Source: Mesostigma viride
Lineage: Eukaryota > Streptophyta > Mesostigmatophyceae > Mesostigmatales > Mesostigmataceae
Assembly: GCA_009746045.1 (NCBI GenBank)
Contig: RPFO01000366.1
Coordinates: 497,501-550,768, forward strand
DNA: 53,268 bases
Direction of reading: 5' to 3'
Positions 13,301 to 23,000 of this stretch are shown one piece after another. Numbering within the stretch: position 1 is the first letter of the stretch; every line of letters begins with the position of its first letter. A model generated the notes under the pieces. The model had not been told where the DNA came from. It saw only the letters and a list, made by a program, of their open reading frames with translations, and made no database searches. The position numbers and the translations under genes were made by a program.

Positions 13301-13386
13301 AGCGGAGGCGCGTTGTCGATTTCGGAATGTACTCTTCGCCCTTTCTCAAATAAATATCCGATGGGCATGTCCTCGGCGTCTGCCAT
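1339..13386 (-). CDS. TAP46: TAP46/TAP42 (alpha4-like) PP2A regulatory subunit, 8 exons
   Basis: This encodes a Tap42/Tap46/alpha4-type protein. The family binds catalytic subunits of PP2A-like phosphatases and acts below TOR. Exons on the minus strand, all joined in phase 0: 13386-13273 (start ATG), 13130-13008, 12097-12002, 10054-9950, 8573-8430, 6343-6308 (36 nt), 3873-3802, and 1758-1339 with stop. The total is about 369 residues; plant family members run near 400. Diagnostic stretches are [12 protein letters not shown] and LKYFMVPYF (exon 2 into 3), [10 protein letters not shown] (exon 4), VARFKREKE (exon 5), [12 protein letters not shown] (microexon 6), VFKPSH, an acidic run, and a C-terminal [13 protein letters not shown] near residue 349. 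Every junction has GT-AG ends. Introns carry the window's largest tandem arrays. The exon chain was built by eye; exons 1-6 and 8 are secure, exon 7 slightly less so. Confidence 0.93.
2992..3280 (-). pseudogene. Two degenerate copies of TAP46 exon 7
   Basis: In intron 7, near 3018-3055 and 3178-3215, the minus strand reads CAGTTGCCAGTAGAAACACT and CAGTTGCTAGTGGAA. Both match the exon 7 codons for QLLVETL, and the first continues toward the MQGE codons with substitutions. They look like decayed exon-edge duplicates. No splice sites are preserved well enough to suggest use. Confidence 0.6.
3281..3745 (-). repeat. 28-bp minisatellite derived from TAP46 exon 7 donor site
   Basis: About 15 copies of a 28-bp unit occur here (plus strand CCTCTCCTTGCACCATAA then TCCCTCCCAC, with variants). 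On the gene strand each unit reads GTGCAAGGAGAGGTGGGAGG, nearly the end of exon 7 plus its donor (ATGCAAGGAGAG|GTGAGT). The array ends at 3700-3740 in another exon 7 copy (minus strand ATGCAGCTGCCAGTGAAACA). The unit therefore appears to have grown from the exon-intron boundary. Unstopped frames across it are a by-product of the repeat. Confidence 0.85.
4701..5672. repeat. 54-55 bp minisatellite, about 18 copies
   Basis: The unit includes GGGGCACTAGGGAGTCGGGC and continues through a run of five or six A to CCAAGCATAGCCTCGCATAA. Copies are nearly identical and differ mainly in A-run length (54 or 55 bp). The array lies in TAP46 intron 6 and ends just before the right copy of the long inverted repeat. 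Long open frames here are artefacts of the repeat. Confidence 0.95.
5686..6020 (-). repeat. Right copy of ~335-bp inverted repeat
   Basis: This is the reverse complement of 376-714. It lies inside TAP46 intron 6, directly beside the 55-bp minisatellite. Substitutions and indels distinguish the copies, so the pair is not very recent. Confidence 0.8.
7455..8312. repeat. (CCACCT)n hexanucleotide array in TAP46 intron 5
   Basis: About 850 bp of hexamers arranged in blocks: CCACCG first, then CCACCT, a CACCTT block at 7785-7905, then CCACCT again with rare CTACCT and CTCCTC variants. On the gene strand the transcript would be (GGUGGA)n. The His-Leu or Val-Glu frames across it are artefacts. Confidence 0.95.
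9600..9718. repeat. CA/GA microsatellite
   Basis: A compound simple repeat of (CA)n, GACAGA/GAGA and (GT)n in TAP46 intron 4, with no coding potential. Confidence 0.85.
10672..10950. repeat. 7-bp (TGTCAAG)n array
   Basis: About 30 copies of TGTCAAG, followed by variants with TCTAGTG and TCTCGTG. All three plus-strand frames stay open because 7 is not a multiple of 3 and the unit makes no stop. It lies in TAP46 intron 3, beside the purine tract. Just upstream (10607-10665) is a looser run of TTAGGGG-like words, too irregular to call telomeric. Confidence 0.93.
10958..11967. repeat. 1-kb (GGGGAA/GGGGGAA)n purine tract
   Basis: About 1010 bases of uninterrupted purine on the plus strand, made of GGGGAA and GGGGGAA words with occasional longer G runs. 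It lies in TAP46 intron 3, so the gene's transcript would carry a long C/U tract. The plus strand has strong G-quadruplex and triplex potential. Confidence 0.95.
12155..12471 (-). pseudogene. Four degenerate copies of the TAP46 exon 3 acceptor end
   Basis: Upstream of exon 3 in intron 2, copies of its 5' end recur at about 12157-12202, 12271-12303, 12353-12385 and 12438-12471. The clearest (12271-12303) reads CAGGTGCCCTACATGATCGG on the minus strand, against CAGGTGCCCTACTTCATTGG at the real exon. Some keep the CAG acceptor; others have lost it. No copy has a good downstream donor. Confidence 0.65.
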
Positions 13387-13632
13387 TTTTGGCCTTCTAA
13401 ATAAACACTGAAAACGACGCCGAAGGAGCTGGAGGGAATACCGTTTTACCTAGCTTCACGAAAGCACGATATCGCCATAGACCAGCTGCTTCCCGCGGTT
13501 TCTGGCAGAACCACTATTGAAGTCGGGAAAAAAGCGATGGCGGCGTGTCTCAAAGAATCACATTATATTTAAAAATCTTCGCATTGTGGGCATCAAAGCC
13601 GTCTGCCCGACACTACCTCTCGCATCGAGAGT
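13387..13632. promoter_or_regulatory. Upstream region of TAP46-like gene
   Basis: This is about 246 bp between the TAP46 start codon and the tRNA gene. It should hold the gene's 5' UTR and promoter. I recognise no specific element. Confidence 0.3.
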
Positions 13633-13736
13633 GACTCCGTAGTATAGTTGGTTAGAATTCCTGCCTGTCAACACCGACCGGCGAGATCGTGATCTGCAGC
13701 ACGCAGGAGGCCCGGGTTCAAGTCCCGGCGGGGTCG
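13633..13736 (+). tRNA. trnD-GTC: tRNA-Asp(GTC) with 31-nt intron
   Basis: The acceptor stem GACTCCG pairs with CGGGGTC and the discriminator is G. Anticodon stem CCTGC pairs with GCAGG around loop CTGTCAC. A 31-nt insertion sits right after the base 3' of the anticodon (position 37/38), the usual nuclear tRNA intron site. The T arm is CCGGG-TTCAAGT-CCCGG. Removing the intron leaves 73 nt. A CCTTTTT run just after the gene fits a pol III terminator. The D stem has one A-A mismatch, which slightly lowers confidence that the gene is active. Confidence 0.88.
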
Positions 13737-14317
13737 CCTTTTTGGAAGTCTTCGACACCAACATCTTTTCAACCCCGTTTTATAGCTTTTTAACGTTTCT
13801 TCGACAAATTGCTCTTCACCCTTTCCTTGTGTACACCTGCTTTCTCCTCGCTATTTTATTACCCCTGCTACGGGTTGATTATGCTTAAAGGCTTGAAATT
13901 GTGTCACGGTGCCAGCATGGCACCATAACTTTTAATTTTATTGTCCAATAACAGCTCAAACATAAACTAGCAATCAGAATAAACTAGCTCAAAAAGTGAA
14001 GAAAAATACTACTAAAAGGTACCGGCGGGGTCGCCTTTTTGGAAGTCTTCGACACCAACATCTTTTTAACCCCGTTTTATAGCTTTTTAACGTTTCTTCG
14101 ACAAATTGCTCTTCACCCTTTCCTTGTGTACACCTGCTTTCTCCTCGCTATTTTATTACCCCTGCTACGGGTTGATTATGCTTAAAGGCTTGAAATTGTG
14201 TCACGGTGCCAGCATGGCACCATAACTTTTAATTTTATTGTCCAATAACAGCTCAAACATAAACTAGCAATCAGAATAAACTAGCTCAAAAAGTGAAGAA
14301 AAATACTACTAAAAGGT
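13725..14317 (+). repeat. 297-bp tandem direct duplication
   Basis: Segment 13725-14021 is repeated almost perfectly at 14022-14317. The left copy starts inside the tRNA 3' end, so the right copy carries only the last 12 nt of the tRNA and the T-run terminator. No coding content is recognised. Confidence 0.92.
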
Positions 14318-14559
14318 CTGTGTTGGAAAAACTCAGGCTTTCTCGCTTCAAACATGGCAAAATGCTAATGATGTTGCTGATAATGTTCACCAAAAAATTT
14401 CATTAATGCAGAATGTCATAGTTCATTTATTACAGCTGGCGACGGTCTACTGCTTTGCAATGCTGAGCATGTGCACACCAAACTAACGGACCTTGTATTT
14501 ACTCAGACGTGCATGCTTCACATAGCGCATATAGATGAGATAACTTGTCTAAACACCTC

Positions 14560-14625
14560 GTCTAAATCTAATTCATTAATTAGTCTAGGTCCCCGTTGGG
14601 GGACCACGGAGCACTGAATTCCCCA
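14560..14625 (-). mobile_element. Retroelement 3'-end remnant (TTAA tail plus hairpin)
   Basis: ATTCATTAATTAG is followed by the perfect hairpin GGTCCCCGTTGGGGGACC. This is the same layout as the 3' ends of the LINE copies further right, so I read it as a heavily 5'-truncated minus-strand insertion. Its other boundary is not clear. Confidence 0.5.
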
Positions 14626-14725
14626 ATTTAAGATACAGTGGACGTCTCCCCAGGACGTCAATATGTACATGTATGTCGTCCAAATCTACCACTGGTCATG
14701 AAGCGCCCAACGTTCAAACCTCCAT

Positions 14726-15100
14726 GTATACAACAACCGTTACCGTTACCATTACCGTTAGCATTACCGTTAGCATTACCGTTACCGTTACCGTTACCGT
14801 TACCGTTACCGTTACCGTTACCGTTACCGTTACCGTTACCGTCACCGTCACCGTCACCGTCACCGTCACCGTCACCGTCACCGTCACCGTCACCGTCACC
14901 GTCACCGTCACCGTCACCGTCACCGTCACCGTCACCGTCACCGTCACCGTCACCGTCACCGTCACCGTCACCGTTACCGTTACCTTTACCCTTACCCTTA
15001 CCCTTACCCTTACCCTTACCGTTACCGTTACCGTTACCCTTACCGTTACCGTTACCCTTACCACTAGCATGAGACAACTGTTACCATTACCGTTACCGTG
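14726..15100. repeat. (CCGTTA)/(CCGTCA)/(CCCTTA) hexamer array
   Basis: About 370 bp of hexamers in blocks: CCGTTA, then CCGTCA (14840-14970), then CCCTTA mixed with CCGTTA. It lies in the intergenic region. The open frames (Leu-Pro, Val-Thr, Gly-Asn) are artefacts of the repeat. Confidence 0.95.
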
Positions 15101-17035
15101 AGACCGATATTAGCTGCTTGGAGGCCGTAATCATGACGGGTTGATGATTAACGCTGTCATGCAATGCAATAAGTCCTATGAAGATGGAAGGTGCTATTAT
15201 TGAATGCAGAAAAAAGCAATAGGGATATGCATTGGAAAACTAAGTAAAACAAACTTTTTACTGGGAAAAAAAGAAAAGGTTGCTTGAATTCTTGTGCAGC
15301 TGTGCCTTGAAAAGGACACCGCCTCGTGCTAGCAGCAGTACGACGCAGCTATGTTTGGGCCGTATGTATCCTAACGACATCCCGTGATCCATACGTCGTT
15401 AGCCTTGAAGGAAAAGCCCCCAACACCGCACCGAAAAGCAGTCTGGTTGTTTGAATGGCAATGATTTTGCAAATTTACTAAGTAAGAATAGCTAACTGAA
15501 GCACGGAAGGTTACAGGGACGGAGGAGTTGGATACGGACTTTCTGGAAACGGAAAAAGAGCATCGCATGGCGGTTGCGGGTCCGCAGTGAGACTAACGAC
15601 CCTGGCTGAGCGAGATGGCGCGAATGGGAATGTGATACAGCCACTATCGTCCTGTCTCCTATCGAGTTTGGAGCAAGGCCTTGGCAAGTTTGGCACAACA
15701 ATACAAAAGGGATGTTTAGTATCTGCCATGCGTTCAGCATGAGACCTGACACTGACTTGCCGTCCTTGCCTGCATTCCGGTACGTTGCTGGCAACAACAA
15801 CAACAACAACAACAACGTTGCTGGCCGAGAGAGCCATCACAAGCTATTACCTTATCAGAAGTCTCTGAACAGCAATTGAGAAAAGATATTAACATTTGGG
15901 AAGTAGTTCAGTCCAAGGCAGGAAAAGTGCGACGGATTTGTTTAGTAAAGTGCGGATAGCTAAATGTAATCCGGTTATCTAGGTACTGACTGAGTGCAAC
16001 CTACGCACTCAACTTCATCGCCTTTTCCAGCACTTGCTAGCTAATCCTCTTGTCCTTCTACGCTGCCCCGTAATCTCTGCGGCCAGCAGCAAGATCGTTA
16101 TAGTGATAACAGTCCGGCATGCCTCGGGAATCTAACTTCAGATCATCAGCTGTCCACAGCACCATTTGTGGCAGGCATGGCTTGCTTTTGGTGTCTGTGT
16201 GTATTGTGTGTAGCTTGTGTCACTGGACCCGAGTGGGACCAGCGCTTTGTGGTCACGAGCGCGTGTGTAACTGTGTATGTGTGTGTGTGTGTGTGCGTGT
16301 GTGTGTGTACGTGTGTGCTGTTGCCGGACTTGCGCAACTGCCCCCCACGGTTGGATGCCCATCGTGGCTTGCCAGGGTCCTGTCATGTGGCAGCAAACGC
16401 GCATCGCGCGGGCGCACATGGGTCGTCCGGTTTCCCACATTTGAAAACTGTACCGGCCAAGGTTGACGCTCCCAGACCATCAGCATGGCCATAATATGCC
16501 ACGCGGTGCGGTGTCCACTGTCCGTGGTTCTCGTCCGTTTTACTCGATCCCAACTGTCATCTCGCAGACTCGCACTCATGCCTGCTCGGTAGGCTCTTGT
16601 GCCCGTTTCCGAAGTTGGGGGCGTTTGGCCAGCAATAAAGGCCAGCCTATTTGAGCAGACTTCGAAGATACTTGTCTATTAAGTCACACCGAGCCATTCA
16701 GGGACGGCGTGTCGCGCAGAACGATTAATAAGGGGACTCCAAGCTTATTCCTCGTGATTATAAGCTTTTGTGACAGCGCAGCGACAGGCTTCGCGTGGCC
16801 TGTCTTACTTGTAGTTATGGGGACGAATGCAGGCATGGCAGAAACCCGCCTGTTAGGCTTAAGGGTTTCCAGTGCAATTTCGTGTGAAAACGGGGATCCG
16901 TAGTTGTCATGCTTGTGAGGGAGCGATCGATCTGTCAACAGCGCCGGAGGACGGCAGCAGCACATTTAAAAATGGCATCGTAGATATAGAAATTTGAGAA
17001 AGAGTTTTTTAGAAGTAGTTTTGACTGACTGAAAA
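15101..17035. other. Intergenic region upstream of SYP1
   Basis: No supported gene. It includes a short (CAA)n run at 15789-15815 and a (GT)n run near 16270-16310. The last few hundred bases should hold the SYP1 promoter and 5' UTR. I could not identify a TATA box or other element with confidence. Confidence 0.4.
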
Positions 17036-20000
17036 ATGAACGACCTTCTTGGCGGAGGCGGCCAGGCAAGTGACCTTTTCAACGCACCTTTCAAATCGTA
17101 GCCATCAGCTTGAGCATATCGAACCGCCGTGGTCCAGGATGCGGAAATATGGTCGGAATGACACCCTATATTTGACGACGCCGTTTCATGGATGATTCCC
17201 TGTTTCCTCCGTTCCCTCGTCTGTGCCATGAATGGTCATGAGGCAGGGCTTTGAAAGCCCTGGCATTGGCCGTTTTAAAGCGGATGATGACGCGGCGCTG
17301 CCGGAGGCCGTGACCCTGGTTATTGACGGCCCCGAAAAGCCTTTGAGCTCCTTCTTCTCCGAAGTGCGTTTCTGATAACTTCACTTTTCTGCCTGCATGC
17401 AATTCTGTGAACTGATCTGTTAGGCTTCTGTGAACTGGTTGAAGTTTGACTCGTTTTACGTTTCTTCGGGCCTCTCTCTTTGCTTTTGAAGGTCAGAATG
17501 ACTGGGCGCGAGCATATCTGTATCAATAGCCGCATGGCCACCGTGCACATTATGTTTGTGGCGATGTTGGGCAACACTAGAGCAAGCTGATTATCTGAGA
17601 AAGCAATGGAATGGAAAATAGACATGTTCATCTCATCTTCTAACCATATTTTGGCAATGGTTCTCCATACAAGGGGGGGTCATTGCACGTGTCTTCCGCC
17701 GTACTGATGTCAGTCTTTACATACGCACCTTTTGGCATCCACCTTTGCTTCGCTAAGCACTTGAAGTCTATTTTGTTTTCTGCTTGCAAATATTGTCTGG
17801 CTGTACATTTATTGTTGACCAAACCAGATGGGGCAAGTGAAGAGTGATATGGCAATGATGCGAAGAAATCTTCAAAAACTCCAGGTAAATTTTTCACATT
17901 TTGCTGCGGAGGAGGGGATGACTGGTAACCATAAGTAGTCAAAGGGAAATGCCGGATATGCGCTGGTTTTGCTGGAGCTTTTACAATGGCAATATTTTGC
18001 TAGCAGTTTATGTGTGCAAGTCTATATACTATTGCGCACGTCTCCAGTTAGTTTTCTGCTGTTTCATTTCTTTGCTTCTTCCACAATGACGTATCTGTTA
18101 GTTATGATATTTTTATCAACCCAGAATCTGATATTTTGGAACTGTACTCACGTATGTATGCTGCCAATGGGGCCTTCAATCTGCCCTTGCCTGTCCAAGC
18201 ACGTAAGCAATTAAGAGTGGCCTTTCCCCAGTAGGGTGCTGTTTCTGCGTTATACATGCAAAAATGGAGGCTTAATAGCTAGACTGTAGCAGATCCACTC
18301 TCGATAGAACCTTGTGGACATTGGAAGAAATGCTTTCGCAGTTTCGAAGTCTGAAGTCTTGCGTAGCCATAAACCTGTACATTCCTCCAGTTCTAATTTA
18401 TATTATGCCACTATAATGTGTCCTGCTTTCAACTTGATGGCTTGTGTGTGCTTTGTCAAACAGAAAGCACATGAGCAATCGAAGGCTATCACGCATGCTG
18501 ATCAGATGAAAAGTAAGTCTTTCTGCAGGTTACAATGCTTGCATAGCGTTAAGAGATCGGGGCAGCTTAATACCTGAAATATGGGGATTTGTACAATAAC
18601 AAATGGGTTTCTTGGCTAAAGCAGAATATTTGCTGACTGCTGAGATCATCATAGCACCTCTGACACTGATGCAAAATGCACAAACGCACCAGCATAAGTG
18701 CTGGACACTTGAACCTTTCATGGATAGCTACATCCATGATAAAATCAATAAACTACATTAGTCATCCTTGGACAGTGCTATCAAACTGCGACTGCGAGTT
18801 AACATTAATGCCAGCCGATGTCTCAAGCTGAAAGGGATGTTGCTGCTATTTACCTTGGAAATGCATTGGTATTGATGACCCAACTACTTTCTTCATCAAG
18901 AGTCTTTCCTGCTTATTGCGCTGCCTCATAATCTTTCGCTTGCCACTCTTGCTTTTTTCACTGAATGCCTTTTGCTGCCATTTCGCCGATGCTGTTGCCC
19001 AGTTCTGTTATCCCTCCTTTCTACCCGAGTATTTCCGTACCCCCACCCCCCACCTCATTGTCCCCTACTTTTTTTTCTATGAGCTTGGTTTTAGTTCTTT
19101 TGGGCTCCACATCCCCCCTTCCAGCTTTAGGACCCCAGACACCGGCGGAGTATCCACCTGACTATACCCCACCCTCAGACACCGGCGGAGTATCCACCTT
19201 ACTATACCCCACATTCTTGTATGAATTTTTTTTGTCATCAGAGCTGCGAGAGCAGATGCAGGATGACATAGAGGAGGTCAGCAAAGCGGCCAAGGGCGTG
19301 AAGGACCGGCTGGATGCGCTCGATAAGCAGGTGAATATTCATACTTGTTAACCTTCACTATGATCATGCATGGGAAGGGTGTGTGCTCGTGTACTGGATG
19401 TGCCAGGCATGTGGATAGTTGGGGTTATAAGTGAGTCATTTTCTTTCCCTGAAAGCCACAAATTACAACCGCTTGCATGAACTGCTGTTGTACGCGTACT
19501 TGCCGCCACATGGGCATCTTTGGTGCTTACACATTCAGACTGGGATAGATATCCCAAGCTTGCTGCTAGACCCTTATGGCTGAAAGCTACGGTTGCATCC
19601 GGGGTCAACTTGGCCACTGCAAAAGCTGACTCTTGTGATAGCTCCATCGCCTATGTTGGTCTGGATAGTGACCTGAGTGTGCAGGATGTATCTCTCCCAT
19701 CTGATGGCAAAGAAGATGGGGCGGGCATCATGCTGGCAGTTACAATAGATGGTGTGGGTAGCAAATATCTGCCAGCAAGTGGCGGGATGCAGCAGCAGCT
19801 CTCCGTCTTACTGCAATCGCTTTGGCCTAAACCAATGCAGATGGTCATTATCGGTACAGGGAATTATGTGATTTAGAAAGTTCTGTATAGAAGAGAGCAT
19901 TGCCATCTGAAGAGACCATGGCCATCTGAAGAGAGCATTCCCATCTGCCAAACTACATAAATAGACAGCTTACTATGCTATCCCGGCCTTTGATGAAACT

Positions 20001-23000
20001 GATTGAACTCGACTTACTGTATGGATCATCTGCATGGATAGATATTTGGCGACTCCTTTTTTCCTTTTTCCTTTCCCCTTTGGCATGCTAAGCAACGCCT
20101 TTCTGGGTCAAAGTCCTTTGTCTGGGCTTATGAACGGCAGCATATCTGAGTATGCATGTCTCATTACACGCATCTTTGTGCTGGTCTTTTGCGTGGCAGA
20201 ATTTGGAGGCGCGGAAGCAGCCTGGGCAAGAGGAAGGCAGCAGCCAGGATCGAACGCGGACAGCCCTGGTGGCGTAAGTTACCTGGTAGATGCCACGTAT
20301 CCACATCCCGCGCGTGATGTTTGACTAGCCACATACATTATGGATCCATACTCAGTTGATTTCCTACGTCATTTGGCCAGGGAGTCATGTGGTTGATAAA
20401 TTGTATCAGAAGGGACTGCCATATTTCTATCGCCTCCTATCCTGTGCCTCTACTCTCCCTCTCCTCCTCCCCTCCTCCTCCCCTCCTCCTCCCCTCCTCC
20501 TCCCCTCCTCCTCCCCTCCTCCTCCCTCCTCCTCCCTCCTCCTCCCCTCCTCCTCCCCTCCTCCTCCCCTCCTCCTCCCCTCCTCCTCCCTCCTCCTCCC
20601 CTCCTCCTCCCCTCCTCCTCCCCTCCTCCTCCCCTCCTCCTCCCCTCCTCCTCCCTCCTCCTCCCCTCCTCCTCCCTCCTCCTCCCCTCCTCCTCCCCTC
20701 CTCCTCCCCTCCTCCTCCCCTCCTCCTCCCTCCTCCTCCCCTCCTCCTCCCCTCCTCCTCCCCTCCTCCTCCCCTCCTCCTCCCCTCCTCCTCCCCTCCT
20801 CCTCCCCTCCTCCTCCCCTCCTCCTCCCCTCCTCCTCCCCTCCTCCCCTCCTCCTCCCCTCCTCCTCCCCTCCTCCCTCCTCCTCCTCCTCCTCCCCTCC
20901 TCCTCCCCTCCTCCTCCCCTCCTCCTCCCCTCCTCCTCCCCTCCTCCTCCCCTTCTCCTCCCCTCCTCCTCCCTCCTCCTCCCCTCCTCCTCCCCTCCTC
21001 CTCCCCTCCTCCTCCCCTCCTCCCCTCCTCCTCCCTCCTCCTCCCCTCCTCCTCCCCTCCTCCTCCCCTCCTCCCCTCCTCCTCCCCTCCTCCTCCCCTC
21101 CTCCTCCCCTCCTCCTCCCCTCCTCCTCCCCTCCTCCTCCCCTCCTCCTCCCCTCCTCCTCCCCTCCTCCTCCCCTCCTCCTCCCTCCTCCTCCCTCCTC
21201 CCTCCTCCTCCCCTCCTCCCCTCCTCCCCTCCTCCTCCTCCTCCCCTCCTCCCCTCCTCCCCTCCTCCTCCCCTCCTCCCCTCCTCATCCCCCCTCCCTC
21301 CCTCCCCGACCCCCTCCCCCGACCCCACCCCCCTTGCTTGCCCCCCTCGCCCCCACTCCCACACACCCTACTGTGGCACTGTGGATGTGGTTGGCAGGGG
21401 GGGCAGGTAGAAACAAGGTCATAATTAATTTGTGGTTTGCATGAACTTTGTCGAACTTTGTGGAATTTTATGATGCATGCGATAGTACTGATCTGTGCCA
21501 CAAGACATCCCTCTCATAGTGCCTCCCTCTTCCACTACTGCCCCTCCTTTTCCTCTCAAAACGCTCCCTAATTGCAGGACAAACCGCAAGAAGCTAAAGG
21601 AGCTTATGGGCGAATTCCAGGTGTGTACAATCAATAGATCCAGCACAAGCATGGATGCCACATGTGGTTAACAGCATGATGTGCCAATGCAGGCATTCTG
21701 CATGAGCAATCAGGTTGGGTCTATGCATCTACTGCGGTTCAAGGGCGAGCATAGAGAGAATATATGAATACTAGCTGTCCTTTTCGTCTTTCGTATTGCA
21801 GCTAGTGCTGCTCAGCATCCTCAATGCCTGTGGTGTTTTCCCCCACTGGTTCTTGGTTTTGCCTTCTTCTCTTCTTCCCTGGTTTTGCATTTTTGTTCTA
21901 TGCCATTTTCCATCCTGCTTTTATCTTGTGTTGTGCCTCACCCTTCACCACTGTGGACCTACTTGGCTGGCCCTTCTTGTATTCTTATTAAACCAGGACT
22001 TGCGGCAACGCTTCCAAGATGAATATAAAGAAGTGGTGGAGCGCCGCTATTTCACAGTTACTGGCCAGAAGCCCGATGAAGAGGTAAGAGCCCAGGATGT
22101 CTGCACGTTGCCATGGGTGGCTAGCAATTGCGACAGGACATCCCAACGTTGCTTTCCATCTTCCTTGCTTTATGCCTGGTTGGGGGATGTAAAAATGCTT
22201 GTCCTTGATCAGCTTCGAGGTTGGCCTCTCCACTGCTCACGTACTACCATCAGCTTTATGTGGAACCGTAATCTGTTCGCACATGTTCAGAAGCACATCT
22301 GCTGTTTTCGCCACTATCCCACCCCTACTCACCTATTTCTTTTGGATCTGCCACAGCCGTGTCCTTAGCACATGCATCCCCAGCACATCCAGTACAACAC
22401 CTCAGATAAAATGAGGTTCATTTATCGCTATGTCAAGCACCTCATGCGTTGCCTTGTATACTGGTCTTACTCCCTGCTTTCCCCCGCTCAGACGCTGGAC
22501 ACGCTGATTGAGACGGGCGACAGTGAGGCCATCTTCCGCAAGGCCATCGCGGAGCAAGGGCGAGGACGGGTACGTATGCACAACAGCGTGTCCATGTTGT
22601 GGTCACCATGTGGTGCTTTGTTGGATAGCGAATACCCTGAGAATGTCAGGCTTTGTTAATTTTCTGGACTGATTTGCCTGAGCGCGGATTAATAACATAA
22701 TCACACTTTCTCCCATAGTGTCCCATACCGTGTATTTTCCTCAAAATCCAAACTGCCTGCGAGTATTCATAGTTCATTGCAAGATCATTACCTGTCTGAC
22801 CTTGAAAAGGATGGGGCGAATGGGGTCCCTGTCCCCATCTCCTATTTCTAGGCTTGCCCAGACTAGAGCAACTCTTTTTTCCCCTCTGTGTTCCCTCCCT
22901 ACGTCTTTTCATCGCTGGCTAGAAGCAAAGGTTGTAACCCTCATCACTTCTGCCAGACTACAGCCTGTTATGATACCACAATGTCCCCACCCGGGCTGTG

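Noticed and set aside
14989-15060. Telomere-like (CCCTTA)n
   Set aside because: The unit is part of a larger hexamer array drifting from CCGTTA, so it is a microsatellite variant.
20356-21501. Proline/serine-rich extensin-like proteins of 300-360 codons
   Set aside because: The (CCTCCTCCC)n tract inside SYP1 intron 6 makes all frames open. No signal peptide or flanking domain supports a gene.
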